Positions 30,035 through 32,294 of a DNA stretch of 32,294 bases are shown piece after piece. The stretch covers positions 12,358 through 44,651 of the forward strand of contig DZAT01000001.1 of NCBI GenBank assembly GCA_022736205.1. Direction: 5' to 3'. How positions within the stretch are numbered: position 1 is the stretch's first letter; each line of letters opens with the position of its first letter. The notes beneath the pieces are model-generated. The model made no database searches. It saw nothing but the letters and a program-made list of their open reading frames with translations, and had not been told where the DNA came from. Made by a program: the position numbers and the translations under genes. The stretch comes from Thiomicrospira cyclica (GTDB lineage Bacteria; Pseudomonadota; Gammaproteobacteria; Thiomicrospirales; Thiomicrospiraceae).

Positions 30035-31261
30035 ATGCAAAACTTTTTGTTTTGGTTTTTGCTATTATCTTTGAATAGCATGGTGTTGGCTAACGATGAG
30101 CATTACGACGCACAAGCAATACCCCTTGCACAACTCGAGCAGCAACTTATTGAACTACATCAATCTCAAGCACTACTTAACAACCAACAACAGTGGCTGG
30201 ATAATCAAAAAGATGTTGCACAAAGTCTCCTATCGGCACAGCCACGACTGATCGGCGAACTTAAAAATGACCAATTGGGCAAAGACTTAGGTTATCAAAA
30301 TATGGCACTGGGTATTATCCTGCCCATCTGGTGGCCGAACGAGCGCCCACTCGCACAAAACAGCGCGAAACAATTGGTACAATGGCACATCACACAAAGG
30401 GCTGCGCAACGTCAACAACTGCGGTTAGACTTATACCGTGTCAGTGAGGCATATGTCAGTACCAGAGAAACGTTACATCACGCTAAACTCGCCGTTGAAC
30501 ATGCACAAAACTTACTCACGCATGTACAAGCCAGACAACAAGCAGGCGATCTATCCAAATTTGATTTAGTGAGCGCACATGCAGACTGGCAACAACGCCA
30601 ACAAGACTTATTGATGGCAGAGCAAACACTCATAGAAAAGCAACTGGCGTTTATCCAGTTAACGGCGCAAGAATCACTCCCCAATATTCCTGAACAACCA
30701 GTCGCATTCAACCCCATTTTTAATGGCGACAACTGCGCCGGTCTCGTCAGCAAGCGTGCCGCTAGCGAATTTATTTTGGCACAACTCACTCAAGCAGAAC
30801 AGGCATCGAGTAGCAAACCCGAACTGACATTTGCTACTGAGCAAGATAAAGCCGATCGACTATCACCAAACAACAACCTTGCCCGAATAAGCTTAAGTAT
30901 TCCACTGGGATTAACAGCACACCGTCAACAAGCTTCAAGCCAATTAAGCTACGAGTTAGCGCAAGCGCGCATGGCATTAGCGCAAGCGCAACGCGAGATA
31001 TCTGCTCAATGGGCACAACTTCAAGCCAGATTTGCACAAAGTAGCATCCAGTGGCAACAACAGCAACAGCTTAATCAAACATTAAGCCAACAATATACGA
31101 TGGCACAAGCGGCTTTCCGCGCTGGTGAGTTAGACTTGCGTGAATTGCTACGCATTAAATCTTCATGGCTCGAAGGGCAACACACGGCAGAGCTTCTAAA
31201 ATACGGTCAAATCTTCAGTGCATTAGCACTCAAGGCATTACAGGAAGACACAGGATTATGA
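30035..31261 (+). CDS. TolC/CzcC-like outer-membrane efflux protein
   Basis: Outer-membrane factor of a tripartite efflux pump, 408 aa. The N-terminus MQNFLFWFLLLSLNSMVLAN is a signal peptide. The mature chain is dominated by long Gln/Ala/Leu-rich helices (two outer-membrane-factor repeats, about 75-200 and 280-400), with FRAGELDLRELLRIKSSWLEGQ near the C-terminus typical of CzcC/TolC proteins. Its last codons overlap the ATG of the periplasmic adaptor gene by four bases (ATGA). This CzcC-CzcB order suggests an RND metal or drug exporter whose pump gene would follow outside the window. The substrate cannot be told. Confidence 0.88.
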   Translation: MQNFLFWFLLLSLNSMVLANDEHYDAQAIPLAQLEQQLIELHQSQALLNNQQQWLDNQKDVAQSLLSAQPRLIGELKNDQLGKDLGYQNMALGIILPIWWPNERPLAQNSAKQLVQWHITQRAAQRQQLRLDLYRVSEAYVSTRETLHHAKLAVEHAQNLLTHVQARQQAGDLSKFDLVSAHADWQQRQQDLLMAEQTLIEKQLAFIQLTAQESLPNIPEQPVAFNPIFNGDNCAGLVSKRAASEFILAQLTQAEQASSSKPELTFATEQDKADRLSPNNNLARISLSIPLGLTAHRQQASSQLSYELAQARMALAQAQREISAQWAQLQARFAQSSIQWQQQQQLNQTLSQQYTMAQAAFRAGELDLRELLRIKSSWLEGQHTAELLKYGQIFSALALKALQEDTGL

Positions 31262-32294
31262 AAATCATTATTCAATTTGGATTATTCTGCGCTAGCTTAA
31301 TGCAATTGTCATTTGCCGCACCTGTAACGCTCGATAACCTAACACAAAACAAACTCGGTATTCAGTCGCAAATCCCATTGCCGCTACCCGTAGCATCGCA
31401 ACAATATCCTGCACAGGTTATTTTGCCACAGCAAAGTCAGCAAAACATTTCGCTATCGCACACTGTTACCCTAATCAACTGGCGCATTGAACCCTATCAA
31501 ACAATTCAAACAGGTCAGCCCTTAGCACAGCTGTTTAGCAGTAGCTTGTTAGAAGCTTCTCATACTTGGTTAATCGCGCGTAATAAAGAGCAACTGGTTA
31601 ATCAACAACTCAAACGCGAACGAACCCTATTCGATCAAGGCTTAATTCCACAAAAACGGCTCGATATTGCTCAATCGGAAGCCGACCAAGCACAACTGAC
31701 CAGTCGCATGGCGGCACAACAATGTCTCCACTTAGGGCTGAGCGATAACGACTTACAAAAGATGATGAAAAAAGGAACACCCACAGGAGAATTTACCTTA
31801 CTGGCCAAAACATCGGGACGTGTTCTTAAATTAGAAGCGACGCAAGGTCATAGCATTAGCCCAGGTGAACCTGTATTAAGCTACCAAAGCGGTGATACCC
31901 GTTGGCTCGAATTTGCACTACCGGCTGCCGATGCACTCAGCTTATCCGCGGGCGATTCATTCACGATTAAAGACACGCCCTACCGTGCAACCCTTGTCGG
32001 TCAACAGCCCGAGCGCAATACAGCACAAAAAGTGATGTTCTTAGCCAAAATTGAACAAGCTGCTGATTTAATGCCAGGACAATGGGTCAGTCTACAACTC
32101 AATCGTCCCAGTGATTATAGTTTCGAAGTACCACGTCAAGCGGTGGTTCATCTCGACAATCAAGCCAGTTTGTTTGTGCTTCATGGAGAGATCATTGAGA
32201 CCATGCGTATCGAACTAATCGGCAGCACACGCTCAGGATGGCAAGTTCGTGCGCCCAATCTAAAGCGCACAGATAAGATTGTTGTGCAGGGTAC
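31258..32294 (+). CDS. RND efflux periplasmic adaptor subunit (HlyD/CzcB-like), 3' end outside window
   Basis: Membrane-fusion/adaptor protein joining the inner-membrane pump to the outer-membrane factor. About 345 residues are visible and the frame stays open to the edge. Residues 1-21 (MKIIIQFGLFCASLMQLSFA) form a signal peptide. A lipoyl/barrel-sandwich half-motif with a helical hairpin (LVNQQLKRERTLFDQGLIPQ, then KRLDIAQSEADQAQ) follows. Next come LLAKTSGRVLKLEATQGHSI and SPGEPVLSY, the second lipoyl half, then beta-barrel segments (MPGQWVSLQL) and VPRQAVV. It overlaps the preceding gene by four bases, indicating coupled translation. No His-rich metal-binding tail is seen in the visible part. 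Confidence 0.88.
   Translation, partial: MKIIIQFGLFCASLMQLSFAAPVTLDNLTQNKLGIQSQIPLPLPVASQQYPAQVILPQQSQQNISLSHTVTLINWRIEPYQTIQTGQPLAQLFSSSLLEASHTWLIARNKEQLVNQQLKRERTLFDQGLIPQKRLDIAQSEADQAQLTSRMAAQQCLHLGLSDNDLQKMMKKGTPTGEFTLLAKTSGRVLKLEATQGHSISPGEPVLSYQSGDTRWLEFALPAADALSLSAGDSFTIKDTPYRATLVGQQPERNTAQKVMFLAKIEQAADLMPGQWVSLQLNRPSDYSFEVPRQAVVHLDNQASLFVLHGEIIETMRIELIGSTRSGWQVRAPNLKRTDKIVVQG

Overview
The window reads as ordinary chromosome from a gammaproteobacterium of moderate GC (roughly mid-40s percent by eye). The evidence is the classical cinA-recA-recX-alaS order with mutS divergent from it, the clpS-clpA pair, mpl, a Bfd-like ferredoxin, RNase D, monomeric NADP isocitrate dehydrogenase, DUF1841 and VF530-type small proteins, and PEP carboxylase with panD. 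Monomeric Icd, class I FBPase, PEP carboxylase, H-NOX and c-di-GMP enzymes would suit a free-living, possibly sulfur-oxidising Thiotrichales/Beggiatoa-type organism; that genus-level guess is weak. No tRNA, rRNA, CRISPR array, prophage or intact insertion sequence was seen.

Layout. (1) 1-3164, minus strand: pncC/cinA, recA, recX and partial alaS, the last three overlapping. (2) 3482-8964, plus strand: mutS, a thioredoxin-TPR protein (CnoX/YbbN-like), a BCP peroxiredoxin and a PIN-PhoH ATPase. (3) 9120-14029, accessory: an unknown 192-aa protein with a VF530-family protein, a PhnD-like lipoprotein translationally coupled to a membrane GGDEF-EAL protein, a small membrane protein and a DUF1841 protein. 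(4) 14103-18245: monomeric isocitrate dehydrogenase, then an H-NOX gas sensor and a soluble hybrid histidine kinase. (5) 18358-21790: a DnaJ/CbpA-like co-chaperone, clpS and clpA. (6) 21941-23577, minus strand: mpl and a Bfd-like [2Fe-2S] protein. (7) 23732-29980, plus strand: rnd, fbp, ppa, ppc and panD. (8) 30035 to the end: outer-membrane factor and periplasmic adaptor of an efflux system, the second cut by the window edge.

Functional links. The minus-strand block and mutS handle DNA repair and recombination. Two separate signalling modules stand out: a periplasmic-ligand module expected to control c-di-GMP, and a cytoplasmic NO/heme module feeding a phosphorelay. DnaJ-ClpS-ClpA looks like a chaperone-to-protease hand-off. 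Fbp, Ppa, Ppc and PanD are central metabolism.

The main structure not explained by genes is a family of about 150-bp, MITE-like repeats with imperfect terminal inverted repeats and strong internal hairpins: three full copies (3185-3335, 8965-9113, 21790-21939), one degenerate inverted copy (13119-13211) and one solo end-hairpin (23614-23657). Two full copies begin exactly at the stop codon of the upstream gene. A nested hairpin plus intrinsic terminator lies directly in front of ppa, and the ppc leader holds four mutually complementary arms. All functional calls are from reading the sequence and family knowledge; no database search was run.
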